Assembly (NCBI RefSeq): GCF_019175365.1
Contig: NZ_CP059572.1
Span: forward strand, 868,001 to 932,000
Direction: 5' to 3'
From: Actinomadura graeca
Lineage (GTDB): Bacteria; Actinomycetota; Actinomycetes; Streptosporangiales; Streptosporangiaceae
Length of the DNA: 64,000 nucleotides
The notes beneath the pieces are model-generated. The model did no database searches and had not been told where the DNA came from. It saw only the letters and a list, made by a program, of their open reading frames with translations. Made by a program: the position numbers and the translations under genes. Positions 8,644-17,960 of this stretch are shown piece after piece (position 1 is the stretch's first letter; every line of letters starts with the position of its first letter).

Positions 8644-9072
8644 TCAGTTCCAGAAGGTCAGGTCCTCCACGTTCCAGGGGAGGTTGAAGCCGTAGACGAC
8701 CAGGTAGGCGATGACGGCGGCGCCGGCGAGGATGCCGCCGATGACGGCGAGGATGGTATTGCGGCGCTTCGTGCGGGGGTCGAGGGCCTTCTCCTTGGCG
8801 CGCTCGGCGGCCTGCTTGGCGCGGTGGAGGGCGCGCTGGGCCCAGGCGAACTCGGTGGCGAGGATCGCCAGGCCGACGACGATGCCGACGATGCCGGGGC
8901 CGGGGGTGACCATCATCACCAGGCCGCCGATGAGGACGGTGGCGCCGACGGTGAAGACGCCCACGCGCCAGGCGGTGTTGAGGACCGCGTTGCGGCGGAG
9001 CGTCTCGCGGAACCGGTGGAAGGGACCCGGCTCCTTGTCCGGCCGGGCATCCTTTTCATGATTTATTGCCAC
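8644..9072 (-). CDS. PGPGW-type (TIGR02611-like) membrane protein
   Basis: 142 aa. Two hydrophobic hairpins, about residues 36-72 and 106-128, are separated by a charged helix rich in RAKQAAERAKEKA. The signature VTPGPGIVGIVVGLAILATEF is that of the actinobacterial TIGR02611/PGPGW membrane family, whose role is unknown. The C-terminus ends NVEDLTFWN. It is monocistronic, between tRNA-Val and the divergent SsgB-like gene. Confidence 0.85.
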   Translation of the reverse strand: MAINHEKDARPDKEPGPFHRFRETLRRNAVLNTAWRVGVFTVGATVLIGGLVMMVTPGPGIVGIVVGLAILATEFAWAQRALHRAKQAAERAKEKALDPRTKRRNTILAVIGGILAGAAVIAYLVVYGFNLPWNVEDLTFWN

Positions 9073-9371
9073 AGTTTTACCCTAAGGCAGGAGGCCGGGC
9101 GGAGACCGGCCGGAGCGTTCCACGTACCTCCTAGATCGTTACACATGCGGCACCCCTGGACCTAGGGGATCCTCCCAAAAGATCCGCTTTTGCCCAGGTC
9201 AGGGGATACTTTTGACAGGGTGAGATGGATCACAAAGCCCCGGGCCGGTGGAATGTTCGGCCGAGTTCCGGCAGTTAGGCGTCATAGATCGCGGGGACAT
9301 CCGTGAGAAGGAAGAGAAGCAGCTCACCGATCGCCCGCGCGCCAGCGGTACCGACGTATGAAGGAATGGCC

Positions 9372-9791
9372 ATGGACAGCAGCACCACCGTCTCAGCAGA
9401 GCTGGGCCTCCGCCTCGTCGTCCCCGACCGCACGGCCGTCCCCCTGCTGGCCGGGCTGGAGTACGCGGCGGACGACCCGTACGCCATCCGCATGGCCTTC
9501 TACGTGGGCGATGACGAGCCGGTGGAGTGGATCTTCGCGCGGGAGCTTCTCACCGTCGGGATCGTGCGCAGGGTCGGCGACGGGGACGTGGAGGTCTGGC
9601 CCGCTGCGCCCGACGACGACACGTCGCTGAACATCGCCCTGTCGTCGCCGTTCGGCAACGCCCTGTTCGAGGTGCCGCTGTCCCCCCTGGCCGACTTCCT
9701 CCACCGCACCTACCAGGCCGTCCCGGCGGGGCAGGAGTCGGAGTTCATCGACATCGACGCCGAGCTGGAGAACCTGCTCTGGCCGTCCTGA
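9372..9791 (+). CDS. ssgB: SsgA-family sporulation and cell division regulator (SsgB-like)
   Basis: 139 aa from ATG 9372, six bases after AAGGA; starts at 9303 and 9366 lack properly spaced sites. SsgA-like proteins are restricted to sporulating actinomycetes. SsgB recruits FtsZ to future sporulation septa together with SsgA. The sequence follows SsgB closely: AGLEYAADDPYAI, EPVEWIFARELL, GDVEVWP, IALSSPFGNALFEV and an acidic C-terminus (DIDAELENLLWPS). The length fits SsgB (about 137 aa). Paralogues exist in these genomes, so the symbol is probable, not certain. It converges with sthA with no gap. Confidence 0.85.
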   Translation: MDSSTTVSAELGLRLVVPDRTAVPLLAGLEYAADDPYAIRMAFYVGDDEPVEWIFARELLTVGIVRRVGDGDVEVWPAAPDDDTSLNIALSSPFGNALFEVPLSPLADFLHRTYQAVPAGQESEFIDIDAELENLLWPS

Positions 9792-11195
9792 TCACTCGCT
9801 GAGGCGGGCGATGTGGCGCATCTTGTTCATCGCGTCCAGGGCGGCGACCTTGTAGGACTCGGCGAGGGTGGGGTAGTTGAACACGGCGTTGACCAGGTAG
9901 TCGACGGTGCCGCCGCAGCCCATGACGGTCTGGCCGATGTGGACGAGCTCCGTCGCGCCCGTCCCGAAGACGTGGACGCCGAGGAGTGAGCGGTCCTCGG
10001 GCGAGACGAGGAGCTTGAGCATCCCGTAGGAGTCCCCGATGATCTGGCCGCGGGCCAGCTCGCGGTAGCGGGACACGCCGACCTCGAAGGGGACCTTGGC
10101 CTCGGTGAGGGCGTCCTCGGTGCGTCCCACGAAGCTGATCTCCGGGATCGTGTAGATCCCGATCGGCTGGAGCTCGTGGATCTCCTGGACGGGCTCGCCG
10201 CAGGCGTGGTGCGCGGCGAGGCGGCCCTGCTCCATCGAGGTGGCGGCCAGGGACGGGAAGCCGATCACGTCGCCGACCGCGTAGATGTGCGGGACGTCGG
10301 TGCGGTAGTTCTCGTCCACCTTGATCCGGCCGCGGCGGTCGGCGGCGAGCCCGGCGGACTCCAGTGACAGCCCGCCGGTCATGCCCTGGCGTCCGGCGGA
10401 GTACATCACGGTGTCGGCGGGGATGCGCTTGCCGCTCTCCAGGACGGTGATCGCGCCGCGCGCCATCCGCTCGACGGAGGCGACCGTCTCGCCGAACCGG
10501 AAGGTCACGGCCAGGTCGCGCAGGTGGTATTTGAGCGCCTCGACGATCTCCAGGTCGCAGAACTCCAGCATCCGCTCCCGCCGCTCGACGACGGTGACCT
10601 TGGTGCCGAGCGCGGCGAACATCGAGGCGTACTCGATGCCGATCACCCCGGCGCCGACGACGACCATGGTCTCGGGGACGCGGTCCATGTGCAGGATCCC
10701 GTCGGAGTCGATGACCGTGCGGTCATCGAACTCGACGGTGCCGGGGCGGGCGGGGGTCGTGCCGGTGGCGATCACGACGCGGTCGGCGGTGATCTTGCGC
10801 TCGCGGTCCTGGCCCCCCGTCACGCCGATGGTGTTCGGGTCCAGGAAGTGGCCCATTCCCGGCACGACGGTGACGTGGTTGCGGGCGAGCTGGCTGCGGA
10901 TGACGTCGACCTCGCGGCCGATGACGTGCTGGGTGCGCATCCCGAGGTCGGCGACGGTGATCTCGTCCTTGACCCGGTAGCTCTGCCCGTACAGCTCCCG
11001 CTGGCTGAGGCCGGTGAGGTAGAGGACGGCCTCGCGGAGCGTCTTGGACGGGATCGTCCCGGTATTGATGCAGACGCCGCCGATCATCTCGCGGCGGTCG
11101 ACGATGGCGACCCGCCGGCCGAGCTTGGCGGCGGCGATGGCCGCGCGCTGCCCGCCGGGACCCGACCCGAGCACGAGGAGATCGAAGTCGTTCAC
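9792..11195 (-). CDS. sthA: Soluble NAD(P)+ transhydrogenase (Si-specific)
   Basis: 467 aa from GTG 11195 (an upstream ATG at 11228 would add 11 residues). A cytosolic FAD flavoprotein that moves hydride between NADPH and NAD+. An FAD-binding GSGPGG is at 10-15, an NAD(P)-binding [17 protein letters not shown] is in the middle, and a second FAD motif is YAVGDVIG. The redox-disulfide motif of dihydrolipoamide dehydrogenases is changed: [11 protein letters not shown] has one Cys followed by Thr, the hallmark of SthA. The C-terminal dimerisation domain is complete. Confidence 0.92.
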   Translation of the reverse strand: MNDFDLLVLGSGPGGQRAAIAAAKLGRRVAIVDRREMIGGVCINTGTIPSKTLREAVLYLTGLSQRELYGQSYRVKDEITVADLGMRTQHVIGREVDVIRSQLARNHVTVVPGMGHFLDPNTIGVTGGQDRERKITADRVVIATGTTPARPGTVEFDDRTVIDSDGILHMDRVPETMVVVGAGVIGIEYASMFAALGTKVTVVERRERMLEFCDLEIVEALKYHLRDLAVTFRFGETVASVERMARGAITVLESGKRIPADTVMYSAGRQGMTGGLSLESAGLAADRRGRIKVDENYRTDVPHIYAVGDVIGFPSLAATSMEQGRLAAHHACGEPVQEIHELQPIGIYTIPEISFVGRTEDALTEAKVPFEVGVSRYRELARGQIIGDSYGMLKLLVSPEDRSLLGVHVFGTGATELVHIGQTVMGCGGTVDYLVNAVFNYPTLAESYKVAALDAMNKMRHIARLSE

Positions 11196-11244
11196 GCCCT
11201 TAGTCTGTCGTTCCCGCGCCGCCCGCATAAAGGCTTCGGGGCGA

Positions 11245-11556
11245 TTAATCTCGGCCGATGCCCCCCAGGAGGGCGTCCAGGCCCGCCTTGATCCGCTCGA
11301 CGGTCATGCCGCGTGTGCGGTGCTGGTGGAGGAAGAGGTTGGCGGCCAGCGGCGCCAGGAGGGCGTCGGCGAGGCACTCCGCGTCGGCGCCGGGACGGAT
11401 CCGGGCGAGCAGCATCGCCAGGTGGCTGCGGTAGAGGCCGTAGGAGCCGTCCCGGAAACGGGCGCCGGGCGGGGCGGACTCGGCCATGAGCAGGAGATCC
11501 GCCTGGGCCTCGGTGCGGTCGGCCAGGGCGTGCAGGAACGAGCCGGTGAGGCGGGC
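11245..11556 (-). pseudogene. TetR-family regulator, C-terminal fragment only
   Basis: About 100 residues resemble a TetR ligand-binding C-terminal domain (LTGSFLHALADRTEAQ, LYRSHLAMLLARI, ADALLAPLAANLFLHQ). No helix-turn-helix is present: the DNA where it should lie (above about 11545) belongs to a short-chain dehydrogenase fragment on the other strand. The gene has therefore lost its DNA-binding half by a deletion or rearrangement and cannot act as a repressor. Confidence 0.6.
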
Positions 11557-11856
11557 GGCACTGGTGACCGGCGGCGGACGCGGCATAGGCGCGGCGATCG
11601 CGCTGCGGCCGGCGCGGGACGGCGCCGACGTCGCGGTGACCTATGTGCGGGCCCCTGAGCGGGCCGCCGAGGTCGTCCGGGGGATCGAGGGCGCCGGAGG
11701 GCGGGGCCTCGCGATCGCCGCCGACGCGGCCGACCCGTCGGCCGTCACCGTGGCCGTGGACCGCACCGGGGCGGAGTTCGGGCGGCTGGACGTCCTGGTC
11801 GACAACGCCGGATCACCGGGGCGTCCATCGCGGTCGACGGAGGGTACGCGGCCTGA
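11546..11856 (+). pseudogene. Short-chain dehydrogenase/reductase with internal deletion
   Basis: From GTG 11546 the frame reads a normal SDR N-terminus with the cofactor loop TGGGRGIG and LVDNAG. It then jumps directly, with a frameshift near 11811, to the classic SDR C-terminus ITGASIAVDGGYAA ending at TGA 11856. Everything between, including the catalytic Tyr-x3-Lys, is missing (roughly 130-150 residues by family length). This is a deletion pseudogene next to a truncated TetR gene that may once have controlled it. Confidence 0.75.
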
Positions 11857-11964
11857 TGCCCAGGGTGTTGCTGGTGCCGGCGGTGCTCCTGAAACTGGTG
11901 TGAGCGACCCGGGTGATCGGCCCGCGCCGGCGAAGGTGAGGGACAAGTGGGTAGGAAGGGGGGC

Positions 11965-12714
11965 ATGACGACGGAAATGCTGGGGATCGACATCGGCGGG
12001 ACGGGCATGAAGGGCGCCACGGTCGACCTGTCGGACGGTGCGTTCACCCGCGAGCGGTTCCGGATCGACACGCCCCGGCCGGCCGCGCCCGAGCCGGTCG
12101 CGGCGGTCGCCGCCAAGATCGTGGATCACTTCGGCTGGGACGGGCCCGTCGGCGTCACGTTCCCGGGCGTGGTGATCGACGGGGTGACGCTGTCGGCGGC
12201 GAACGTGTCCAAGCACTGGATCGGGCTGGACGCGCGGGCGCTGCTGTCGGAGGCGACCGGGCGGCCCGTGACGCTGCTCAACGACGCCGACGCCGCCGGG
12301 ATCGCGGAGATGCGGCTCGGCGCCGGCCGCGGCCGCCCGGGCACGGTCGTGCTGCTCACGCTCGGGACGGGCATCGGCAGCGCCGTGTTCACCGACGGCG
12401 TCCTCGTCCCGAACACCGAGTTCGGGCACCTGCAGCTGCACGGCAAGGACGCCGAGGCGCGCGCGTCCGCCAAGGCGCGCGAGGACCACGACCTGAGCTG
12501 GGAGAAGTGGGCGAAGCGGCTCGGCGAGTACATGGCGCACCTGGAGGCGCTGATCTCCCCGTCGCTCATCATCGTGGGGGGCGGGGTGAGCAAGAAGGCG
12601 GGCCACTTCCTGCCGCTGATCAAGGGCGTGCGGGCGCCGATCGTCCCGGCGAAGCTGGTCAACAACGCGGGCATCGTCGGGGCGGCGATGGCGGCGGAGG
12701 GCTCCGGCGGCTGA
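11965..12714 (+). CDS. ppgK: Polyphosphate glucokinase
   Basis: 249 aa. It phosphorylates glucose using inorganic polyphosphate (and usually ATP) and is the main glucokinase type of actinobacteria. The ROK/actin-fold phosphate loop is IDIGGTGMKG, the catalytic region is LLNDADAAG, then TLGTGIGSAVF, and an HGKDAEARAS segment is typical of PpgK. The start ATG 11965 follows AGGAAGGGGGG; a GTG at 11947 is also in frame but less well placed. It converges with the alpha-mannosidase gene. Confidence 0.93.
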   Translation: MTTEMLGIDIGGTGMKGATVDLSDGAFTRERFRIDTPRPAAPEPVAAVAAKIVDHFGWDGPVGVTFPGVVIDGVTLSAANVSKHWIGLDARALLSEATGRPVTLLNDADAAGIAEMRLGAGRGRPGTVVLLTLGTGIGSAVFTDGVLVPNTEFGHLQLHGKDAEARASAKAREDHDLSWEKWAKRLGEYMAHLEALISPSLIIVGGGVSKKAGHFLPLIKGVRAPIVPAKLVNNAGIVGAAMAAEGSGG

Positions 12715-12726
12715 CCGGGCCGCGCC

Positions 12727-15501
12727 TCAGAGCCTGAGGCGGACGGTGGCGATCTCCCAGGGACGGAGGGCGAGGGTCAGCGTCCCGTCCCGGACCTCCA
12801 GCGGCTCGCCGGGGCGGCCGCGCAGGTCCGCGTGGGCGGCCTCGGTGAACGGGCCGCGGAGCACGGCCGTGGCGGGCGCCGGGGTCTGGGCGGCCATCCG
12901 GACCTCGGTCCAGCCGCCGTCCCGGCCGCGCAGCGAGGTCATCACGACGCCGGCGCCGGTGACCGACATGCCCTCCCGGGACGCGGGTACGGGCGCGCCG
13001 GGCGGCCCGTACCCGGGCGCCGCGAGCAGGTCGTGCCGGTACTCCTCGGCGGCGCGGAGGACCTCCTCGCCCGGCCGGTCGCCGTCGTAGGGCAGGACGG
13101 CCAGGCCGACCGTCCGCTCCCCCCGGCACTGGGCCGCCGGCGTCGGCAGCTGCGGGCCGGCGGGCTGGTCGCGGTGCGCGTTGCGGTCGCGGGACAGGTA
13201 GCCCACCGAGCGCAGCAGGGTGAGGGCCAGCTCGCGCCCGCCGCCGGTGACCTCGTACTCGCTGGCGTGCTCCAGCAGGACGGCCAGGCCGCCCGCCGCG
13301 ACGAACCCCGACGCGGGATAGGTCGGGACGGGCCGCTCCCCGAAGCCGCCCTCGGCGGTCAGGCCGCGCTCGACGACCGCGAACTGCCCGTCCGCGAACG
13401 ACGACGCGGCCCGCCGGGGCAGGGGCGCGTGCAGCCGCACGCGGTGGTCGTCGCACCGGTTGTCGAACGTGACGCGCAGCCGCAGGAACGGCTCGCCCGC
13501 GCGCAGCTCGGCGCGCGTGACGACCGTGACGTCCTCCTCGACGTCCGAGCGGCCCTTGCCCGGGACCGGGCCCAGGACGTCGCCGGACACCGGCCAGCGG
13601 TAGGTCCGGACGATGTCGAGCGCGGCGACGAGCGGCCCCTCGCTCACCGGCTCGACGCGGACGGCCAGCGGCGTCGTGACCAGGCGGTCGTCCGCGGGCG
13701 GCGCGTGGTTGTAGGTGTCGCCGAGGTCGCCGCCGTCCACGATCCGGCCGAGGCCCTCGACGACCGTGCCGGACGGGGTGCGGAGGCCCACGGTGCCGTC
13801 GTCGCGCACGTCGGCGCGCAGCAGCCCGTTGTCCAGGGTCGTCGCGTTCAGGACGGATGCTCCGCCCCCCGCGGAGGCCGGCGATGCGGCCTTCCCAGGC
13901 GGGGTGGCCTCTCCCGCGGCGTCGGCCGTGGTGGGCGTGGTCGCCGGGCCCACTGCGGTCAGTCCCAGCGCGGGCACGTCGACGAGGGCGGCGACCGTGC
14001 GGCGCGGGTCGGCCACGATCCGGACCCGCCAGTCCCCGTCCGCGCCGCGAAGCGCCGCCCGCACGTCGCCGATGTCGAAGGGGGTGTCCGAGCGGGCCGT
14101 CACGTGGAAGGTGAGGGTGCGGTCGTCCTGGGAGACCGTCCAGTCGCGGATCTCCCGCCCGAACAGGACCCGCCCGTAGATCCGCTCCAGCAGGACGGGC
14201 AGCGCGGACGCGGGATGCACGGCGTCGTCCAGCACGGTCGGCGCGACGTCGAGGGTCTGGACGGGCACGCGCGCCCCCTCCCCGGTGGCGAGGACGGGCT
14301 CCCCATCGGACGGGACGTCCAGCACGACCAGCCCGCGGCGGGCGCGCGGGGAGGGGTTGAAGACCAGGTGCGCGCCGAGCGGCACCGCCGCGGCCCGCTC
14401 CGCCGTCACGAGGTCGCAGACGGCCCGCCCGAGCTGCTCGGCCTCGGCCATCCGCGCCGCGACCTGCTCGGCGGTCTCGTCGCTGCCGCAGCCGGTGACG
14501 GAATCGTGGCAGCTCACCTCGATGAGGCGGCGCCAGGCGAGGTCCAGGAACCGCTGCGCGGCGCCCGCGTACCAGAGCGCGGCGAGCGGCTCGGCGTACC
14601 GCTCGACCAGCCGCTCGCCGCGCCCCATGAGCTGCTTCAGCCGGACCCTTGCGGAGATCACGCCGGGCAGGATGTTGGCGCGGGCGTGCGAGCGCAGCTC
14701 GCCCCGGACGCGGGTCAGCCCCTCCACGGACGGGTCCTGCCCGGCGAAGTACCCGGCGAGGGTGTCCAGCCGCATGCCGTGGCCCGCGGCGGCGACACGG
14801 TCGGCGAGGTCCGCGGCGGGCGCGGTGTGGTCGGCGCCGTACATCGCCAGCAGCGGGCCGCCGTCGGGATACCAGCGGCCCATCGACGCCGCGAACCCGG
14901 CGACGCGTCCGGCCGGTGGCGCCGCTCCCCCGGCCTGCTCGAACATCGACGCCGCGTTGCCGTAGCCGCCCTCGGGCAGGTACTGGGTGCGGACGGCCGT
15001 CCCGTCCGGCGCCTCCCAGACGAACGCCCTGGACCGGACGCGGGACGGCACGCCGCGCCACACGCACGCGTGCTCCAGCCCCGCCAGCCGCAGGATCTGC
15101 GGTGTCTGCGCGCAATGCCCGAACTGGTCCGGCAGGTAACCGACCATCATGGCCGCGCCCAGCTCCTCCGCGCGCCGCAGACCGAGCTCCAGGTTGCGGA
15201 CGATGTTCTCCCCCGAGCACAGGAACTCGTCGTGGAGGATCTGCCAGGGGCCCACGGCCAGCCGGCCGTCGCGGACGAGCGCGGCGATCTCCTCGCGCCG
15301 CTCCGGGCGGATCTCCAGGTAGTCGTCGACCGCGGCCATCTGGCCGTCCAGGGTGAACCGCCAGCGCGGGTCGGCGGCCATCCGGTCCGTGACGCCGTCG
15401 AGCAGCGACACCAGCCGCAGGCGGAACCGTTGGAAGGGCAGGTACCACTCCCGGTCCCAGTGCGTGTGGGGGACGACGACGATCGGGCCGGGCTCGCTCA
15501 T
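12727..15501 (-). CDS. Glycoside hydrolase family 38 alpha-mannosidase
   Basis: 924 aa from ATG 15501 with AAGGAG five bases upstream. A retaining alpha-mannosidase. The N-terminal catalytic barrel has the Zn-binding HTHWDREWY (H12, H14, D16) and YLPDQFGH, where D125 is the expected nucleophile. The GH38 middle helical domain and beta-sandwich C-terminus follow. There is no signal peptide, so it is probably cytoplasmic and acts on imported mannosides. It is the last gene of the minus-strand sugar-uptake operon, 25 bases after the PHP gene, which suggests the transporter brings in mannose-containing oligosaccharides. Confidence 0.9.
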   Translation of the reverse strand: MSEPGPIVVVPHTHWDREWYLPFQRFRLRLVSLLDGVTDRMAADPRWRFTLDGQMAAVDDYLEIRPERREEIAALVRDGRLAVGPWQILHDEFLCSGENIVRNLELGLRRAEELGAAMMVGYLPDQFGHCAQTPQILRLAGLEHACVWRGVPSRVRSRAFVWEAPDGTAVRTQYLPEGGYGNAASMFEQAGGAAPPAGRVAGFAASMGRWYPDGGPLLAMYGADHTAPAADLADRVAAAGHGMRLDTLAGYFAGQDPSVEGLTRVRGELRSHARANILPGVISARVRLKQLMGRGERLVERYAEPLAALWYAGAAQRFLDLAWRRLIEVSCHDSVTGCGSDETAEQVAARMAEAEQLGRAVCDLVTAERAAAVPLGAHLVFNPSPRARRGLVVLDVPSDGEPVLATGEGARVPVQTLDVAPTVLDDAVHPASALPVLLERIYGRVLFGREIRDWTVSQDDRTLTFHVTARSDTPFDIGDVRAALRGADGDWRVRIVADPRRTVAALVDVPALGLTAVGPATTPTTADAAGEATPPGKAASPASAGGGASVLNATTLDNGLLRADVRDDGTVGLRTPSGTVVEGLGRIVDGGDLGDTYNHAPPADDRLVTTPLAVRVEPVSEGPLVAALDIVRTYRWPVSGDVLGPVPGKGRSDVEEDVTVVTRAELRAGEPFLRLRVTFDNRCDDHRVRLHAPLPRRAASSFADGQFAVVERGLTAEGGFGERPVPTYPASGFVAAGGLAVLLEHASEYEVTGGGRELALTLLRSVGYLSRDRNAHRDQPAGPQLPTPAAQCRGERTVGLAVLPYDGDRPGEEVLRAAEEYRHDLLAAPGYGPPGAPVPASREGMSVTGAGVVMTSLRGRDGGWTEVRMAAQTPAPATAVLRGPFTEAAHADLRGRPGEPLEVRDGTLTLALRPWEIATVRLRL

Positions 15502-15525
15502 CCACACTCCTTCACTCGCAGGGTT

Positions 15526-16728
15526 TCACCCGCACAGTGCGATCACTTCGTTCACCGAGGTCTCCAGCCGGTGCATCCCCGGGCCGCCCGCCGGTATCCG
15601 GACGTGGTCGCCGCGGACGGCGACGCGCCGTCCGTCGGGCCGGACGACCACGGTGCCGTCGGCGCCGATCGCGATCAGGTCGTCCTCCACGCGCAGCAGG
15701 ACGGGCGCGCCCGGGTCCGCCGAGACGGAGGTGCGGCCGGCGGCGAGGGCGCCGAGCACGTCATCGTCCTCGGCGAGGACCCAGGTGGTGGGCTCGCCGA
15801 GTGTCTTGTGCTGGGCGGGGTCGTGGAAGTCGCTGCCGCCGAGGGGGACGGCGCCGCCGCCCGGCAGCCACAGGTCCGTCCAGGCCAGCGGGGCGCCCCA
15901 GGTCCGGTCCCACCAGGACGAGTGCCAGATCTCCACGAAGGGCGGCCGGTCCTCCTCCGGCAGGGGCCGCCGCCAGGCGCAGTCGCCGCTGAGCGGATGG
16001 TTGATCGACATCAGCCCGCCGTTCCCGGCGGCGGCCGCGGCCCAGTCGGCGCTCGGGCGGCGGAAGTCGATCCAGCCGGTGTCGCCGAAGACGTTCGCGT
16101 GGCCGAGGTCGGTGGTCACCTCCTGGCCGGGCAGCAGGAGGACGCCCGCGTGCGCGCCCGCGGCGGGCAGCAGCGGATGGTGGCTCACGGTGTTGTGGTC
16201 GGTCACCGCCAGGAAGTCCAGTCCGCGGCCCGCGGCGAGGCAGGCCAGCTCGTGGACGGTGAGCGTCCCGTCGCTGTGGACGGTGTGGGAGTGCAGGTCG
16301 CCGGCGAGCCAGCGGGTCCCGGCGGGCGCGGGCAGGGCGCGGCGCGGCGGGCGCGCGGGGCGCGGCGGCGGTGGCGGCGCGTCCGGCGCGTCGGGCGGGA
16401 CGGTGGACGTGGTCACCGTGACCTCGTACGGGGTGCCGCCGGGCGGAATCCGGTGCAGGCCGAGCCAGACGTGCCAGATGCCCGGTTCCGGCTCGCCGGG
16501 CAGGTAGCCGGGCGTGGCCCAGTCCGCGGCCACGGTGAAGGCCCGGCGTGCCCCGCCCGACCAGCCGCGGAACCCGGACGGCCCGTGGCAGCCGAGGTCG
16601 ATGACGCCGCCCTCGTGCGACAGCTCGACCGTGATGGACGCCGTGCCCGGCGGCACGTCGAAGGGCAGCTCGCGAAGGCCCTGTTCGAGGCGGTCCTCCA
16701 GGGTCCAGCGTCCGCTGTGGGAGGTCAT
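15526..16728 (-). CDS. CehA/McbA-family PHP metallohydrolase
   Basis: 400 aa. The N-terminal 120 residues look like a beta-sandwich; a proline-rich linker (DAPPPPPRPARPPRR) leads to a PHP domain from about residue 138. Metal ligands are visible in GDLHSHTVHSDGT, FLAVTDHN, and later histidines in INHP and GSDFHDPA. PHP proteins are phosphoesterases or, in the CehA/McbA branch, hydrolases of other esters. The overlap of four bases with the ABC ATPase gene and position before the mannosidase suggest removal of a substituent from the imported sugar; this is inference. Confidence 0.8.
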   Translation of the reverse strand: MTSHSGRWTLEDRLEQGLRELPFDVPPGTASITVELSHEGGVIDLGCHGPSGFRGWSGGARRAFTVAADWATPGYLPGEPEPGIWHVWLGLHRIPPGGTPYEVTVTTSTVPPDAPDAPPPPPRPARPPRRALPAPAGTRWLAGDLHSHTVHSDGTLTVHELACLAAGRGLDFLAVTDHNTVSHHPLLPAAGAHAGVLLLPGQEVTTDLGHANVFGDTGWIDFRRPSADWAAAAAGNGGLMSINHPLSGDCAWRRPLPEEDRPPFVEIWHSSWWDRTWGAPLAWTDLWLPGGGAVPLGGSDFHDPAQHKTLGEPTTWVLAEDDDVLGALAAGRTSVSADPGAPVLLRVEDDLIAIGADGTVVVRPDGRRVAVRGDHVRIPAGGPGMHRLETSVNEVIALCG

Positions 16729-17960
16729 CCGCGTCCTCCGTCCTTGGTCGGCGGAGTGCCAGGCTCCGGCGGTGTGTCATCAGGCACGTGGGTTCCCTCG
16801 GTCGGGTCGGTCTGGCGTGTCGTGTCGGTGGCGGGACGCGCGGCGGGTCGGGCGGCGGGTCGGGCGGCGGGTCGGGCGGCGGGTCGGGCGGCGGCCGTCA
16901 CCAGCTCGCCGTCGCGGTAGAGCAGCAGGCGGCCGGGGCGGGGCAGCGCCCAGCCCGCGGTGCCCGGGGCGGCGTCGAGGTCCTCTCCCACGACGACGCG
17001 CACCGGCCCGCCCTCCACGTCCAGGGTCACCAGCGAAGACCCGCCGAGGTGCTCGACGACGGACACGGTGCCGCGGAACGCCCCGTCCAGCGGCTCCTCG
17101 CCGTAGTCGAGGTACTCGGGCCGTATCCCGCACACGACGGGCTCCCCGTCGGCGAGCCGCCCGCGCGCCTCGTCCGGGACGGGCAGCTCCGCCCCGGCGG
17201 TGGCGACGGCCCCGCCCCGGACGATACCGGGGAGCAGGTTCATGGGCGTCGATCCGATGAACGACGCCACGAACAGGTTCGCGGGCCGCCGGAAGACCTC
17301 GGCGGGCGTGCCGAGCTGGCGGACGCGGCCGGCGTCCATGACCGCGATCCGGTCGGCGAGGGCGAGCGCCTCCGCCTGGTCGTGCGTGACGAACACGGTG
17401 GTGACGCCGAGCCGCCGCTGGAGCCGCTTGAGGAACGTGCGCGCCTCCAGCCGCAGCCGCGCGTCGAGGTTGGAGAGCGGCTCGTCGAGCAGGAACGTCC
17501 GCGGGTGGGCGACCAGGGCGCGGGCCAGCGCGACCCGCTGCTGCTGGCCGCCCGACAGCTCCGCCGGGCGGCGTCCCTCCAGCCCGTCGAGGCCCAGTTC
17601 CCGCGCCGCCTCGCGCGCGGCCCGGTACCGGTCGGCGCGGCGCCGCTTCTTGATGCGCAGCGGGTAGGCGATGTTGTCCAGGACGGTCATGTGCGGGAAG
17701 AGCGCGTAGTCCTGGAACACCATGCCGACGTCGCGGCGTCCCGGCGGGAGCCGCGTGACGTCGGCGGCGCCGAGGCGGACCGTCCCGCCGGTCGCGGTCT
17801 CCAGCCCGGCGACGGTGCGCAGCAGCGTCGTCTTGCCGCAGCCGGACGGGCCGAGGAGCGCGAAGAACTCGCCGTCCGCCACGTCGAGGTCGAGGGCGTC
17901 CAGGGCCCGCGCGCCGCCCGGGTACACCTTCGTCAGCCCGCGCAGGGTGATCGTCGCCAT
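16725..17960 (-). CDS. Sugar ABC transporter ATPase (MalK/UgpC type)
   Basis: 411 aa. Walker A GPSGCGKTT lies at 37-45, followed by the signature LSGGQQQR, Walker B TFLLDEP, the H-loop FVTHDQAEA, and a C-terminal TOBE-like regulatory domain, as in MalK proteins that energise several sugar importers. The start ATG 17960 overlaps the permease stop by one base. The C-terminus carries a 12-base minisatellite that encodes repeated PAAR, then a disordered acidic/proline tail. Nearest role: ATPase for the two permeases upstream; it may also serve the ATPase-less importer at 61553-64000. Confidence 0.92.
   Translation of the reverse strand: MATITLRGLTKVYPGGARALDALDLDVADGEFFALLGPSGCGKTTLLRTVAGLETATGGTVRLGAADVTRLPPGRRDVGMVFQDYALFPHMTVLDNIAYPLRIKKRRRADRYRAAREAARELGLDGLEGRRPAELSGGQQQRVALARALVAHPRTFLLDEPLSNLDARLRLEARTFLKRLQRRLGVTTVFVTHDQAEALALADRIAVMDAGRVRQLGTPAEVFRRPANLFVASFIGSTPMNLLPGIVRGGAVATAGAELPVPDEARGRLADGEPVVCGIRPEYLDYGEEPLDGAFRGTVSVVEHLGGSSLVTLDVEGGPVRVVVGEDLDAAPGTAGWALPRPGRLLLYRDGELVTAAARPAARPAARPAARPAARPATDTTRQTDPTEGTHVPDDTPPEPGTPPTKDGGRG
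16840..16896. repeat. 12-bp minisatellite inside the ABC ATPase gene
   Basis: GCGGCGGGTCGG is repeated four full times plus a partial copy. It keeps the reading frame and encodes a repeated Ala-Ala-Arg-Pro unit in the C-terminal tail of the ATPase. Copy number may vary between strains. Confidence 0.85.

Noticed and set aside
9212..9240. TTGACA upstream of the SsgB-like gene as a promoter
   Set aside because: No acceptable -10 lies 16-18 bases downstream, so I do not claim it.
12832..16920. 1362-codon open frame on the plus strand across the mannosidase and PHP genes
   Set aside because: It is an antisense shadow: very high GC keeps stops rare, the translation is low-complexity Arg/Gly/Ala, and the opposite strand has clear GH38 and PHP motifs.
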